64,000 nucleotides of DNA from CADEED01 sp964444835 (GCA_964444835.1 CAYUIT010000003.1:62001-126000), one strand, 5' to 3'; positions 27,383-36,487 are shown, counted from the stretch's first letter. Notes: generated from the sequence alone by a model not told the origin. Numbers and translations: made by a program.

Positions 27383-27991
27383 ATGCAACATAAAACTATT
27401 GAAAAGAGTGTCGGCCTCCTGGGCGTACTGATCGCCGCAGTAATCAGCGTGGGTGGCTTGGTGGAAATCGTCCCGCTGTACTTCTCGAGCGAGACGACGC
27501 AACCCGCACCTGGGATCGAGCCCTATAGCGCGCTGCGCCTGGAGGGCCGCGATATCTATATCCGTGAAGGTTGTTATACGTGCCATTCACAGATGGTCCG
27601 GCCTCTGCGCGCCGAGACTGAACGCTACGGCCACTACTCGCTCGCGGGCGAATCGGTGTACGACCATCCGTTCCAGTTCGGCAGCAAGCGCACCGGCCCC
27701 GACTTGGCGCGCGTCGGCGGGCGCTACTCGGATGAATGGCATATCACGCACTTACTCAATCCGCGCGACGTCGTACCGGAATCGAACATGCCCGGCTTCC
27801 CGTGGCTCGCCAAAAACAAGGTCGATCCAGCGGGTACGCCAGCCAAGATGCGCGCGCTGCAGAAAGTGGGCGTGCCCTACACGGCCGACCAAATCGCAAA
27901 CGCCAGCGCAGAAGTGGCCGACAAGACCGAGATGGACGCGCTCGTTGCCTACCTACAAGGTATCGGCATCGAGTCGAAAGGCTGGCGATGA
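27383..27991 (+). CDS. ccoO: cbb3-type cytochrome c oxidase subunit II
   Basis: A 202-residue mono-haem subunit with one N-terminal anchor helix and the haem c motif CYTCH at about residue 64; the axial Met is likely in ESNMPGFPWL. It follows ccoN by 18 bases and its stop overlaps ccoQ (ATGA). Confidence 0.97.
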   Translation: MQHKTIEKSVGLLGVLIAAVISVGGLVEIVPLYFSSETTQPAPGIEPYSALRLEGRDIYIREGCYTCHSQMVRPLRAETERYGHYSLAGESVYDHPFQFGSKRTGPDLARVGGRYSDEWHITHLLNPRDVVPESNMPGFPWLAKNKVDPAGTPAKMRALQKVGVPYTADQIANASAEVADKTEMDALVAYLQGIGIESKGWR

Positions 27992-28173
27992 TGCTGGACC
28001 TCGGCACCTTGCGCGGCATTCTCACCGCCATCCTCCTCGCGCTCTTCATCGCGCTGATCTTCTGGGCGTTCAGCTCGAAGCGAAAAGCCTCGTTCGATCG
28101 AGCAGCACGTACTGCACTCGAGGAAGACTCTGTTGATTCGCCATCGGCCCGCTTGAAAGACCCGCCGCCATGA
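27988..28173 (+). CDS. ccoQ: cbb3-type oxidase subunit CcoQ
   Basis: A 61-residue single-pass protein (LGTLRGILTAILLALFIALI) with a charged tail. The ATG at 27988 overlaps the ccoO stop; the stop overlaps ccoP. CcoQ stabilises the oxidase complex in other bacteria. Confidence 0.88.
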   Translation: MMLDLGTLRGILTAILLALFIALIFWAFSSKRKASFDRAARTALEEDSVDSPSARLKDPPP

Positions 28174-29111
28174 GTAATGGATTCAATCTCTATATCAGCA
28201 TTCTTGTCGTCCTCAACATCGCGGCCGCGCTCTGGCTGCTGTTCGCGATGCGCCGCAAACCCAATGAGGCCAACAGCACGACCGATACGACAGGCCACGT
28301 TTGGGACGGCGACCTGCGCGAGTTCAACAATCCGCTGCCACGTTGGTGGCTATGGCTGTTCGTGATTACGATCGCGTTCAGCATCGGATACCTCGTACTC
28401 TACCCGGGGCTCGGCAACAACCCGGGTACGCTCGGCTGGACGCAGGAGAAGCAACATGCTGCGCAAGCGGCGGCCAATGAGGCACTGTTGCAGAAGACGC
28501 TCGCGCCGTTCGCGGCGCTGCCCGTTGAGGAACTGGCCAAGAACCCGGCCGCCCTGACCGTGGGTCGCAACTTGTTTGCTAACAACTGCGCCACATGTCA
28601 TGGCTCGGACGGCCGCGGTGCGCTCGGCTTTCCCAATCTCGCGGATTCCGACTGGTTGTGGGGCAGCGCGAGCGAAACTATCGTTGAAACGATCTCGAAT
28701 GGCCGTACGGGCGTCATGGCGCCGTGGGGTGAAGCACTCGGGCCGACGGGTGTCGAGGACGTGGTCGCTTATGTGCTCTCGTTGTCTGGACGCACCGTGC
28801 CTGCAGGCAACGTCGCCAATGGGCAAGCACGCTTCGCGGAGATCTGCGCGGTGTGTCACGGTGCCGACGGCAAAGGTAACCAAGACCTCGGCGCGCCGAA
28901 CTTGGCCGACAGCGTCTGGATACATGGTGGCTCGGTCGCGGCGATTCGACAGACCATCGAACAAGGGCGCCAGAATGGCATGCCTGCCCACCTCGACCGA
29001 CTCGGCGAAGTGCGTGTCAAGTTGTTAGCCGCGTATGTGCTGTCGCTCAGCGCCAGTAGCGACACTCCCACCAGACAGGCTGCAATCGATGTCGGCCCCC
29101 GCAGGAACTGA
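28170..29111 (+). CDS. ccoP: cbb3-type oxidase di-haem subunit III
   Basis: A 313-residue protein with two N-terminal helices (residues about 7-27 and 60-79), the FNNPLPRWW segment typical of CcoP, and two haem c motifs, CATCH and CAVCH. Accepts electrons from periplasmic cytochrome c. The small membrane gene at 29089 begins inside its last codons. Confidence 0.96.
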   Translation: MSNGFNLYISILVVLNIAAALWLLFAMRRKPNEANSTTDTTGHVWDGDLREFNNPLPRWWLWLFVITIAFSIGYLVLYPGLGNNPGTLGWTQEKQHAAQAAANEALLQKTLAPFAALPVEELAKNPAALTVGRNLFANNCATCHGSDGRGALGFPNLADSDWLWGSASETIVETISNGRTGVMAPWGEALGPTGVEDVVAYVLSLSGRTVPAGNVANGQARFAEICAVCHGADGKGNQDLGAPNLADSVWIHGGSVAAIRQTIEQGRQNGMPAHLDRLGEVRVKLLAAYVLSLSASSDTPTRQAAIDVGPRRN

Positions 29112-29364
29112 TCATCCCCCTGATCTCACTCCGCGGGGCCGCTCGATTGCAGTGGCTGCATGGAGCGGCTTTCTGGCAGCCGCGTTTGGCACGATGGTGT
29201 GCTTCGCCTTTGTCGACCCCGATGCACTGCGCGACGGATTGCCACCGGCGTGGTGGACGGATCGTTTGCGCGTCTACGCCATCGGCTTCTTCTTTCTTTT
29301 TCTCGTATCGGCTTGCGCCGCCGCGCTCGCCGTCTACTTGGTGCGTACCGAGCATTCATCGTGA
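29089..29364 (+). CDS. Small two-helix membrane protein between ccoP and ccoG
   Basis: A 91-residue protein with two hydrophobic segments (SIAVAAWSGFLAAAFGTMVCF and YAIGFFFLFLVSACAAALAVYL). It starts inside the end of ccoP and ends in a TGA that overlaps the GTG start of ccoG, so it is a genuine operon member by architecture. I do not recognise a standard cco gene of this shape at this position. A role in oxidase assembly is inference. Confidence 0.7.
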   Translation: MSAPAGTDHPPDLTPRGRSIAVAAWSGFLAAAFGTMVCFAFVDPDALRDGLPPAWWTDRLRVYAIGFFFLFLVSACAAALAVYLVRTEHSS

Positions 29365-30737
29365 ATACAGCCGCCGACGATAGCGGCTCGTACTACGAAG
29401 CCCACAAGAAGGTCTATCCGCGCGAGATTGCCGGCCGCTTCGCTCGCTGGCGTACCCTCGCCGTGTGGAGCTTGCTCGGCATCTTCTATGTTGGGCCGTG
29501 GCTCACATGGAACGATCGCCAAGCGGTGCTATTCGATTTACCGGCCCGCAAGTTCTACATCTTTGGCCTCGTCATGTGGCCGCAGGACTTCATTTTTCTC
29601 ACGTGGCTGCTTGTCATCGCCGCGTTGAGTTTGTTCTTCTTCACGGCCGTCGGTGGGCGCCTGTGGTGCGGCTACGCGTGCCCGCAAACAGTGTGGACGG
29701 AATCCTTCATCGCCATGGAGCGGTGGACCGAGGGCGATCGCGCGGCCCGCATGAAACTCGATGCGGCGCCTTGGAGCACTAACAAGTTAGCGCGGAAGTC
29801 TGCGAAGCAAGCCTTGTGGATAAGCTTTGCGCTTTGGACCGGCTTCACATTCGTCGGCTATTTCACACCGATCCATACGCTGGCGGGCGAAGTTGTCACG
29901 GCTTCGCTCGGGCCGTGGGAAACGTTCTGGATCTTGTTCTACGGCTTCGCCACCTATGGCAATGCCGGCTACTTGCGCGAACAAGTGTGCAAGTACATGT
30001 GCCCGTACGCACGCTTCCAAAGCGCGATGTTCGACAAAGACACGTTGATCATCACCTACGAGACCGAGCGCGGCGAACCCCGCGGTGGGCGTAAGCGCAA
30101 CGTCGACCCGCGCGCCGCTGGCCTCGGAGACTGCATCGATTGCACGATGTGCGTGCAAGTGTGCCCGACCGGAATCGACATCCGTAAAGGGCTGCAATAC
30201 GAGTGCATTGCCTGCGCTGCCTGCATCGATGCCTGCGACAGCGTGATGGACAAAATGGGGTATCCGCGCGGACTCATTCGTTACGACACGCAGCACGCGC
30301 TCGAACACAAGCGCACGCGCCTACTGCGTCCGCGTGTGATCCTCTACGCCTCACTGCTCGGCTTGCTGATCGCGGGCTTCGTCGTCGCACTGGCGATGCG
30401 CAAACCCATTGGCGTCGACGTGATACGCGATCGCAACCAGCTCTACCGCCTCGACGGCGACGAGGTCGTCAACGTCTACACGGTCAAGATCCTGAACAAG
30501 AGCGAGCGCACGCGCACATTTCGCATCACGGTCAACGATCCGGAGCGTTTGGAGCTCGAGCCCGAGGACAGCGTGTTCACCGTGGAGAGCGGCTCGGTGT
30601 TTCCGGCCGTCGTGCGCGTCGAGCGCGATGCCTATGAACCCTTGGGCTCAGAGACCATTCGCTTCACGGTCGTTGCCGAGGATGACCCCTCGCTGCAGGC
30701 CACCGCCGAAGCACGCTTGTTAGCCCCAGCCCGCTGA
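29361..30737 (+). CDS. ccoG: Cytochrome c oxidase accessory protein CcoG (RdxA/FixG)
   Basis: A 458-residue membrane protein started at GTG 29361. Early CGYACPQTVWTE, EQVCKYMCPYARFQ, and a pair of ferredoxin-like [4Fe-4S] motifs (CIDCTMCVQVCPTGIDIR and CIACAACIDACDS) lie in order, followed by a C-terminal Ig-like periplasmic domain (about residues 360-458). In other bacteria CcoG acts in copper handling for cbb3 assembly, reducing Cu(II). Confidence 0.95.
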   Translation: MNTAADDSGSYYEAHKKVYPREIAGRFARWRTLAVWSLLGIFYVGPWLTWNDRQAVLFDLPARKFYIFGLVMWPQDFIFLTWLLVIAALSLFFFTAVGGRLWCGYACPQTVWTESFIAMERWTEGDRAARMKLDAAPWSTNKLARKSAKQALWISFALWTGFTFVGYFTPIHTLAGEVVTASLGPWETFWILFYGFATYGNAGYLREQVCKYMCPYARFQSAMFDKDTLIITYETERGEPRGGRKRNVDPRAAGLGDCIDCTMCVQVCPTGIDIRKGLQYECIACAACIDACDSVMDKMGYPRGLIRYDTQHALEHKRTRLLRPRVILYASLLGLLIAGFVVALAMRKPIGVDVIRDRNQLYRLDGDEVVNVYTVKILNKSERTRTFRITVNDPERLELEPEDSVFTVESGSVFPAVVRVERDAYEPLGSETIRFTVVAEDDPSLQATAEARLLAPAR

Positions 30738-30761
30738 GACAATCTTGAGGAGCCTACCCAC

Positions 30762-31274
30762 ATGACCGCAACCCTACCTTCGAATCGCTTGCCGCCCGCT
30801 GCTTGGGTCATGATCGGCATTCCCGCCGTGGCGGTCATCGCGAGCTTCATTACGCTCGGCTTGGCGCTCAATGAGCGCGAGCCCACTCTTCCTAACAATT
30901 TCAACTGGGAAGGCGCGCCGCTCGAGCGAGACATCGCGCGCGCAGCCCGCGCCGGTGAAATCGGCGCGCGCGCAATCTTGGACCTGAGCGCTCAGGGCGG
31001 GCGCTGTTCTGTGGCCTTCTCGGCCAACACCGTGCCGCCCGACGTTTTGGTGGTGCAGCTAACCCACGCCACGAATCCCGATCTCGATCGCACCTGGGCC
31101 CTGCGTCCTGCGAGCGACGGCTACACGGCGGTGTGCGAGCCCGTGCCCGCGGGCCACTGGTATGTCACGTTGAGCGATGGCGCGGAATCTTGGCGCATCC
31201 GCCAAGAGGTAACGGGCACGCTCGGTAGCATCACGCTCACAGCCGCACCTCCACCAGAGGCACCGTCGCCATGA
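30762..31274 (+). CDS. ccoH: FixH family protein
   Basis: A 170-residue protein with one N-terminal helix (AWVMIGIPAVAVIASFITLGLAL) and a periplasmic beta-rich domain ending with a CEPVPAGHWYVTL segment typical of FixH. Preceded by GAGGAG. Position between ccoG and ccoI is the usual ccoGHIS order. Needed for oxidase assembly in other bacteria. Confidence 0.85.
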   Translation: MTATLPSNRLPPAAWVMIGIPAVAVIASFITLGLALNEREPTLPNNFNWEGAPLERDIARAARAGEIGARAILDLSAQGGRCSVAFSANTVPPDVLVVQLTHATNPDLDRTWALRPASDGYTAVCEPVPAGHWYVTLSDGAESWRIRQEVTGTLGSITLTAAPPPEAPSP

Positions 31275-33439
31275 CGGCGCTCGCTGCGCAGAATCATATC
31301 GAATGGCTCGATGCCGACCGGCACCGTGCCCACACGCTGTTCACCGCCGAGGGCATGCGTTGCGCAGGCTGCGCCCGCACGATCGAGCGCACGGTGGGCG
31401 CGCTGGCCGGTGTGATTGCCGTCAAGGTCAATGTTGCAACGCATCGCGTCAGTGTCGACTTCGACCCTAACAACACCTCGCTCGAGCAGATCGTCTCTGC
31501 TGTCGAACGAGCCGGCTTCAAGCCCATGCCGCTCGCAGGTGCCGCCGCACTGGCATCGCGCGCCGCCGAACGCCGTGACGCCATCAAGCGACTCGGCGTC
31601 GCTGGCTTCGGGATGATGCAGACGATGATGCTGATTTTCGCGCTCTATACCGCGGGGCCACGCGGCATCGACGCGAACTATGCGCACTACTTCAAGCTCG
31701 TCAGCATGCTGATCACGATTCCGGTGTTGTTCTATTCCGGAGCGTCGATCCTGCGCGGCGCATGGACCGGCTTGCGCACCCGCACGCTCGGCATGGACGT
31801 GCCCGTCACCCTCGCACTGTTGCTGGCTTTCGCAGCCAGCGTCTACAACACGCTGGTCGGTAGCGGCGAGGTGTACTACGACTCCATCTCGATGTTCGTG
31901 TTCTTCTTGTTAGGTGGCCGCTATTTCGAAATGAGTGCGCGTCACACCAGCATCGGCGCAAGCGATGCCTTGGCGCGCAGCCTCCCGGAAACGGCCTTGC
32001 GGGTAAAGGCCGACGGGACCACCGAACGCGTGCCGGTCGCACAGCTCCAGCGTGGTGACCGCCTGCAAATCGCCAAAGGTGCCGTGCTCCCGGTCGATGC
32101 ACTCACGACCAGCGCTGCGTGGATCGATCAATCCTTGCTCTCGGGTGAGGCCCGCGCAATCGAAGTGGCCGCGGGAGAGCGGGTGCCAGGAGGCGCCGTC
32201 AATGCGGGCGCGGTCGTGATCGTCGAAGCGCTGTCGACCGTCAGCGAATCGACTTTGGCAACGATCGTGCGCCTGCTCGAGCGTGCCCAACGCGATCGGC
32301 CACCGCTCGCGCGCGCGGCGGATCGCGTCGCAGGCTGGTTCGTGCTCGCGATCCTGATCCTCGCGGCGGTTGTCGCAGGCGCATGGTGGTTCGTCGATCC
32401 GATGCGCGCCTTCCCGGCTGTACTCGCCGTTCTCGTCGTCACCTGTCCCTGTGCGCTCTCCTTAGCAACGCCCGTCGCGTTCGCCGCAGCGACCACGCGC
32501 TTGGCTCGCGAGGGTGTCATGGTGACGCGCGCCGATGCGATCGAGCGCTTGAGCCTGGTCGACACCGTCGTGCTCGACAAGACTGGCACCTTGACCGAAG
32601 GCGATCATTCGCAGGTTCGTGTTGTTAGCACGCGGCGCATGACTGCCGAGCGGGCACTCGCCATCGGCGCGGCACTCGAGCGCGGCTCGAGTCATCCGAT
32701 CGCACAAGCGTTTCAACGGCACGGTGACGTCGACCTGCATGCAACCGCCTTACAGGAAACTCAAGGCCAAGGCATCGAAGGTGACGTGGACGGCGTTCGT
32801 TACCGCCTCGGCTTGCCGACGTATGTCGGAGAGCTCGCGCGCGAATTACCAGCGGATGCGCAGCTCGTGCTGGGCGACTCTGCAGGGATCATTGCGGTGT
32901 TTGAGATCGCCGATACGATTCGCACGACCGCGCTCGAAGCGATCCAGGCGTTACGCGACCTCGGTCTCGAACTCGTCATCGCCAGTGGCGACCATCCGAA
33001 CGCAGTCGCGGCAGTTGCAGCGCAATTGCAGATCGAGCACGCCCATGGGCGGCTAACACCGGAACGCAAGATCGAGCTGGTCGAAGCACTACGCGCCAAA
33101 GGCAGGAAGGTATTGATGCTCGGCGACGGCATCAACGACGGCCCGGTGCTCGCGGCAGCGGATGTGTCCTGCGCGATGGGGCACGGTTCAGCCGTCGCGC
33201 AAGCGGCTGCGGATCTTTTGTTGATCGACGATTCGCTGCGCGGCATTGCTCGCGCGATCGTCACGGCGCGACGCACCCGCAAGATCATGCGCCAGAATCT
33301 CACGTGGGCTTTCGTTTACAACCTAGCTGCGGTGCCCGCAGCGGCGGTCGGCTGGATCGCGCCCTGGCTCGCAGCGCTCGGCATGTCCCTTTCCTCACTC
33401 GCTGTCACCCTCAACGCAAGGCGACTAACACGATCATGA
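31271..33439 (+). CDS. ccoI: Copper-type P1B ATPase CcoI/FixI
   Basis: A 722-residue heavy-metal P-type ATPase. It has an N-terminal HMA domain with CAGC, eight predicted helices, the CPC ion-binding motif in TCPCALSLATP, the phosphorylation site DKTGTLTEG and the hinge GDGINDGPVLAAADV. CcoI proteins export copper for CuB loading of cbb3 oxidase. The start overlaps fixH and the stop overlaps ccoS. Confidence 0.95.
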   Translation: MTALAAQNHIEWLDADRHRAHTLFTAEGMRCAGCARTIERTVGALAGVIAVKVNVATHRVSVDFDPNNTSLEQIVSAVERAGFKPMPLAGAAALASRAAERRDAIKRLGVAGFGMMQTMMLIFALYTAGPRGIDANYAHYFKLVSMLITIPVLFYSGASILRGAWTGLRTRTLGMDVPVTLALLLAFAASVYNTLVGSGEVYYDSISMFVFFLLGGRYFEMSARHTSIGASDALARSLPETALRVKADGTTERVPVAQLQRGDRLQIAKGAVLPVDALTTSAAWIDQSLLSGEARAIEVAAGERVPGGAVNAGAVVIVEALSTVSESTLATIVRLLERAQRDRPPLARAADRVAGWFVLAILILAAVVAGAWWFVDPMRAFPAVLAVLVVTCPCALSLATPVAFAAATTRLAREGVMVTRADAIERLSLVDTVVLDKTGTLTEGDHSQVRVVSTRRMTAERALAIGAALERGSSHPIAQAFQRHGDVDLHATALQETQGQGIEGDVDGVRYRLGLPTYVGELARELPADAQLVLGDSAGIIAVFEIADTIRTTALEAIQALRDLGLELVIASGDHPNAVAAVAAQLQIEHAHGRLTPERKIELVEALRAKGRKVLMLGDGINDGPVLAAADVSCAMGHGSAVAQAAADLLLIDDSLRGIARAIVTARRTRKIMRQNLTWAFVYNLAAVPAAAVGWIAPWLAALGMSLSSLAVTLNARRLTRS

Positions 33440-33573
33440 CCATCACATTCGTTCTCGTTCCACTGGGGCTCGTGTTGATGGGACTCGCGACATGGGCGCT
33501 GTTCTGGGCCGTCAATAGTGGCCAATTCGACGACGTCGACGACGCGGGTCGTACACCATTCAAGGATGACTGA
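33436..33573 (+). CDS. ccoS: cbb3-type oxidase assembly protein CcoS
   Basis: A 45-residue single-helix protein (FVLVPLGLVLMGLATWALFWAV) with the conserved GQFDD tail. ATG at 33436 overlaps the ccoI stop. CcoS is needed for haem and copper cofactor insertion in relatives. Confidence 0.93.
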   Translation: MTITFVLVPLGLVLMGLATWALFWAVNSGQFDDVDDAGRTPFKDD

Positions 33574-33626
33574 GCCATGAGACCGCTCCTGCCATTGCCG
33601 CCATGACATAGTGCGCCTAAACTGCA

Positions 33627-33646
33627 GCCCTTCGAATCGGAAGGGC
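33627..33646 (+). promoter_or_regulatory. Hairpin that covers a ribosome binding site
   Basis: GCCCTTC (33627-33633) pairs perfectly with GAAGGGC (33640-33646) across a 6-base loop. The 3' arm contains GAAGGG, which is also the ribosome binding site for the GTG start at 33652, so folding would hide it. It may alternatively act as a weak end point for the cco transcript, but no T run follows. Confidence 0.45.
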
Positions 33647-33651
33647 ACCGC

Positions 33652-33972
33652 GTGAGCAGAGAACACACACCCGTACCCGGCAAGTGGTACGAAAACTTAG
33701 AAGATGACGAAACATTCCGCGTGTTGTCCGTTGATGAGGACAGCGAGCTCGTCGAAATCGAGTATCTCGACGGCGAGATCGAGGAACTCGACCTCGACGT
33801 TTGGCATGAGTTGGATCTCGAACTCACGGAAGAGCCCGAGGGTTGGTCTGACGAGGCCGACGACGACGAAGATGAAGACGACGATTGGGAAGAGGACGAG
33901 GAAGACGAGGACGACGACTGGGACGACGATGAGGATGAAGACGCCGACGATGAGGAAGACGACCGTTACTAG
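33652..33972 (+). CDS. Highly acidic small protein, DUF6763-like
   Basis: A 106-residue protein starting at GTG 33652. The first 65 residues form a compact domain (PGKWYENLEDDETFRVLSVD, then VEIEYLDGEIEELDLDVWHE) resembling small DUF6763-type proteins of gammaproteobacteria. The last 40 residues are almost only Asp and Glu with a few Trp. Such tails bind cations or basic proteins, or are disordered spacers. Function unknown. Confidence 0.65.
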   Translation: MSREHTPVPGKWYENLEDDETFRVLSVDEDSELVEIEYLDGEIEELDLDVWHELDLELTEEPEGWSDEADDDEDEDDDWEEDEEDEDDDWDDDEDEDADDEEDDRY

Positions 33973-33995
33973 CGCACGAGCTGCGAGCTGACTCT

Positions 33996-35027
33996 ATGAG
34001 CGGCTCGGGCGAAGGCTGGTATCACGAAAAAGAGTCGGCGTGGTTATACACGCAGGTCGCCCAGGCGGAGCCCGACCCAGCGCGGCGCACCTTGTTTTTG
34101 AAGCTCGCAGCCACGGCTGAAGACCAGGCGCAACAGTGGCTCGCGTCGCACCCGGGCAGCACTGCTACCTTTACTCCGTCATTACGCGCACGCATCGTGG
34201 CGCAACTTGCGCGCACGGTTGGGCCGCGCAACATGCGTTCCGTGCTCGCTGCCATGAAGCTGCGCGGCCTCTCTACCTACTCCGCACCACGCGCGACACC
34301 CGGGCACGCAATTCCCACGTCGGTATCGCAAGTGGGGGAGCGACATTCGAGCATCGCCGGCGGCAACTTGCGGGCGGCGGTGTTTGGTGCGAACGACGGC
34401 CTCGTCTCGAATGCAAGCCTCCTTCTCGGCGTAGCAGGCGCCGGGGCGAGCACGGATACGCTGCTGCTGACAGGCGTTGCCGGACTGTTGGCCGGCGCAT
34501 TGTCGATGGCGGCGGGCGAGTACGTTTCCGTCCGCTCGCAGCGCGAAATGTACGAACACCAGATGGCCCTCGAGCGTGATGAGCTCGCCGAGTACCCAGA
34601 AGCCGAGGCTGAAGAGCTCGCGCTGATCTACAACGCGCGCGGCGTCGAGATGGAAGAAGCGCGGCGCATCAGCCACGCCCTCCTCGCCGACCCTAAGCAC
34701 GCGCTCGACGTATTGGCGCGCGAAGAACTCGGGCTGAACCCCGACGATCTGGGCTCACCCTGGGGTGCCGCGGGATTTTCATTCGCCGCATTTTCCGTTG
34801 GCGCCGTGCTGCCCCTCGTACCGATTTTCCTCGGCGCAACGGGTCAACCGGCAACCTACGCCGTCGCAATCGTTACTCTCGTCGCCTTGTTCGCGATCGG
34901 CGTCGCGCTCAGCTTGTTCACCGGTCGTGGTGCGCTGCGCGGCGGCTTGCGGATGATGCTCATCGGCGCTGGCGCCGGCGTGACGGCCTTCCTGGTGGGC
35001 CGATTGCTCGGCGCCACACTGACGTAG
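33996..35027 (+). CDS. VIT1/CCC1-type transporter with N-terminal helical domain
   Basis: A 343-residue protein. Residues 1-50 resemble a ferritin/rubrerythrin-like helical pair (EKESAWLYTQVAQAEPDPARRTLF), but the usual E-x-x-H iron site is not clear (AEDQAQQW). From about residue 118 the VIT1/CCC1 domain runs with five helices, including VFGANDGLVSNASLLLGVAGAG and the cytosolic Glu-rich metal-binding insert (LERDELAEYPEAEAEELALIY). Family members export Fe2+ or Mn2+ from the cytosol; the N-terminal domain suggests iron sensing. Confidence 0.87.
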   Translation: MSGSGEGWYHEKESAWLYTQVAQAEPDPARRTLFLKLAATAEDQAQQWLASHPGSTATFTPSLRARIVAQLARTVGPRNMRSVLAAMKLRGLSTYSAPRATPGHAIPTSVSQVGERHSSIAGGNLRAAVFGANDGLVSNASLLLGVAGAGASTDTLLLTGVAGLLAGALSMAAGEYVSVRSQREMYEHQMALERDELAEYPEAEAEELALIYNARGVEMEEARRISHALLADPKHALDVLAREELGLNPDDLGSPWGAAGFSFAAFSVGAVLPLVPIFLGATGQPATYAVAIVTLVALFAIGVALSLFTGRGALRGGLRMMLIGAGAGVTAFLVGRLLGATLT

Positions 35028-35056
35028 CCCTCGCAGCGGCAAGGTGCGTCCATATA

Positions 35057-35665
35057 GTGGGCTCGCAGTTCGATGCGATGGCGAGTCCCGTAGCCTTACA
35101 CTTCAGCGGGGCCCACAGGGCTCGCCGGGAGTTGGCATTGCGAGTAGCGGGAATCATTGGGCGGCAAGGCAGCGGCAAGACGCACCTAGTGGTGCGCCTC
35201 GTGCACGAATTCCGTCGCCGTGGCTATCGCGTCTCCACGATCAAGCACACGCACCACCATTTGCCAGAGCTCGATACGCCCGGCAAAGACAGCTATCGGC
35301 ACCGTGAGGCTGGCGCCCAGGAAGTGATCGTGGCATCAGATCACGGCTGGGCACTGATTCGCCAAGCGCAGGAACCTCGTTCGCTTGACGCGCTGCTCGC
35401 AGAACTCGCCCCCGTCGACATCGTGCTCGTCGAGGGCTACAAACAACTCGATTCGCTCGTTCGGCTCGAAGTGTTTCGCGCGGCCGAATCGAGCGAACCA
35501 CTTGCGGCGGCGGATACAGGCATCGCAGCGATTGCCTGCCCCACCACTCTGCGGCTACCGACGAGCGTTCGGAGCCCGCGCGTCGATTTGGACGACACTG
35601 CAGCTGTCGCCGATCTCATACTCTCGCTAACTACTAACGTGGCGAGCAGAACCGTGTCCGTCTAG
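35057..35665 (+). CDS. mobB: Molybdopterin-guanine dinucleotide biosynthesis adapter MobB
   Basis: A P-loop GTPase with Walker A GRQGSGKTH, then STIKHTHHHLPELDTPGKDSYRHREAGA and VDIVLVEGYK, all MobB hallmarks. The start is uncertain: GTG 35057 gives 202 residues, ATG 35078 is possible, and TTG 35137, set after GGGAG, would place the P-loop near residue 8 as usual. MobB assists MobA in attaching GMP to the cofactor. It lies 12 kb from the other cofactor genes and directly before a decayed molybdoenzyme. Confidence 0.9.
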   Translation: MGSQFDAMASPVALHFSGAHRARRELALRVAGIIGRQGSGKTHLVVRLVHEFRRRGYRVSTIKHTHHHLPELDTPGKDSYRHREAGAQEVIVASDHGWALIRQAQEPRSLDALLAELAPVDIVLVEGYKQLDSLVRLEVFRAAESSEPLAAADTGIAAIACPTTLRLPTSVRSPRVDLDDTAAVADLILSLTTNVASRTVSV

Positions 35666-35677
35666 CGTCGTTATTTC

Positions 35678-36461
35678 TTGCGCGGCAGCACTGCCGCACT
35701 CGCGCGCGTCCTAACGCTGAAGCACGGGCAGGCGAGCGCTGCGGCACCGCCGCGGCCGCATCGCCGCTTCGGCGCCGTGGGCGCGAAACGCGGTGAAGGC
35801 AATTGGGAGCGCATTTCGTGGGAACAAGCCACCCGCGAGATCGCTGACAAGTTTCTCGACGTCGCAACGAAGTACAGGCCCGACTCGGTCACGCTGGGCT
35901 CCGGCACGCAATTCGCCGTGCAGATCGCGTCGTACTCCTCGCTCGCCCGCTTCGCCACGATTACCGGCGTCACGGTATCGGAGTTCTACTCGAGCGTCGG
36001 CGATCTCCCCACGGGCTTCTACAGGACGACGGGCCAAACTTATCTCGGAGACCCGATGGCCGCCGTCTACAAATCGAAATGCGTGCTGGTGTGGATGGCG
36101 AATCGCACGGTTACGCGCATTGCCGACGTGCATTTCTCTTGGGAAGCGAACTACAACGGCACGGAAGAAGCTGTACGACACAGCCTACGTTTGCGAGCTA
36201 ACCGACCTGCCGTTTCTCGTGCGCACCGACACGAACGAGTTTCTGCGCGCCGAGGACCTGAACCTCGTCGACATGCGTACGCTCGTGGAGTCGCAGTACA
36301 CGGCTGGGCTCAACTCTGCACCGCTGGTCGAATTCCTCAAAGTCGGCCGAATGCCGGGTCAACCCGGCAGTATTCGCAACGGAGTGATGCCCGGGTTCGC
36401 CTACCTCCCACCCGAGGAACTCGATGCGATCGCGGCTTACGTCAAGGCAATGCACCAGTGA
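35678..36461 (+). pseudogene. Remnant of a DMSO-reductase-family molybdoenzyme joined to a cytochrome c end
   Basis: Three pieces lie in a row. First, in one frame to about 36165, an internal part of a molybdopterin oxidoreductase alpha subunit (GEGNWERISWEQATREIADK, then SVGDLPTGFYRTTGQTYLGD, ending HFSWEANYNGTE). Second, one base out of frame from about 36165, a downstream piece of the same kind of subunit (KLYDTAYVCELTDLPFLVRT). Third, continuing in that frame from about 36260, the end of what looks like a c-type cytochrome (NGVMPGFAYLPPEELDAIAAYVKAMH). The N-terminal iron-sulfur domain, a stretch between pieces one and two, and the rest of both genes are missing. Segments resemble ethylbenzene dehydrogenase or steroid C25 dehydrogenase alpha subunits. 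At least two deletions and one frameshift are needed. Confidence 0.75.
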
Positions 36462-36487
36462 TTTGGCGGCTTCGGCCGCACCGTCCC

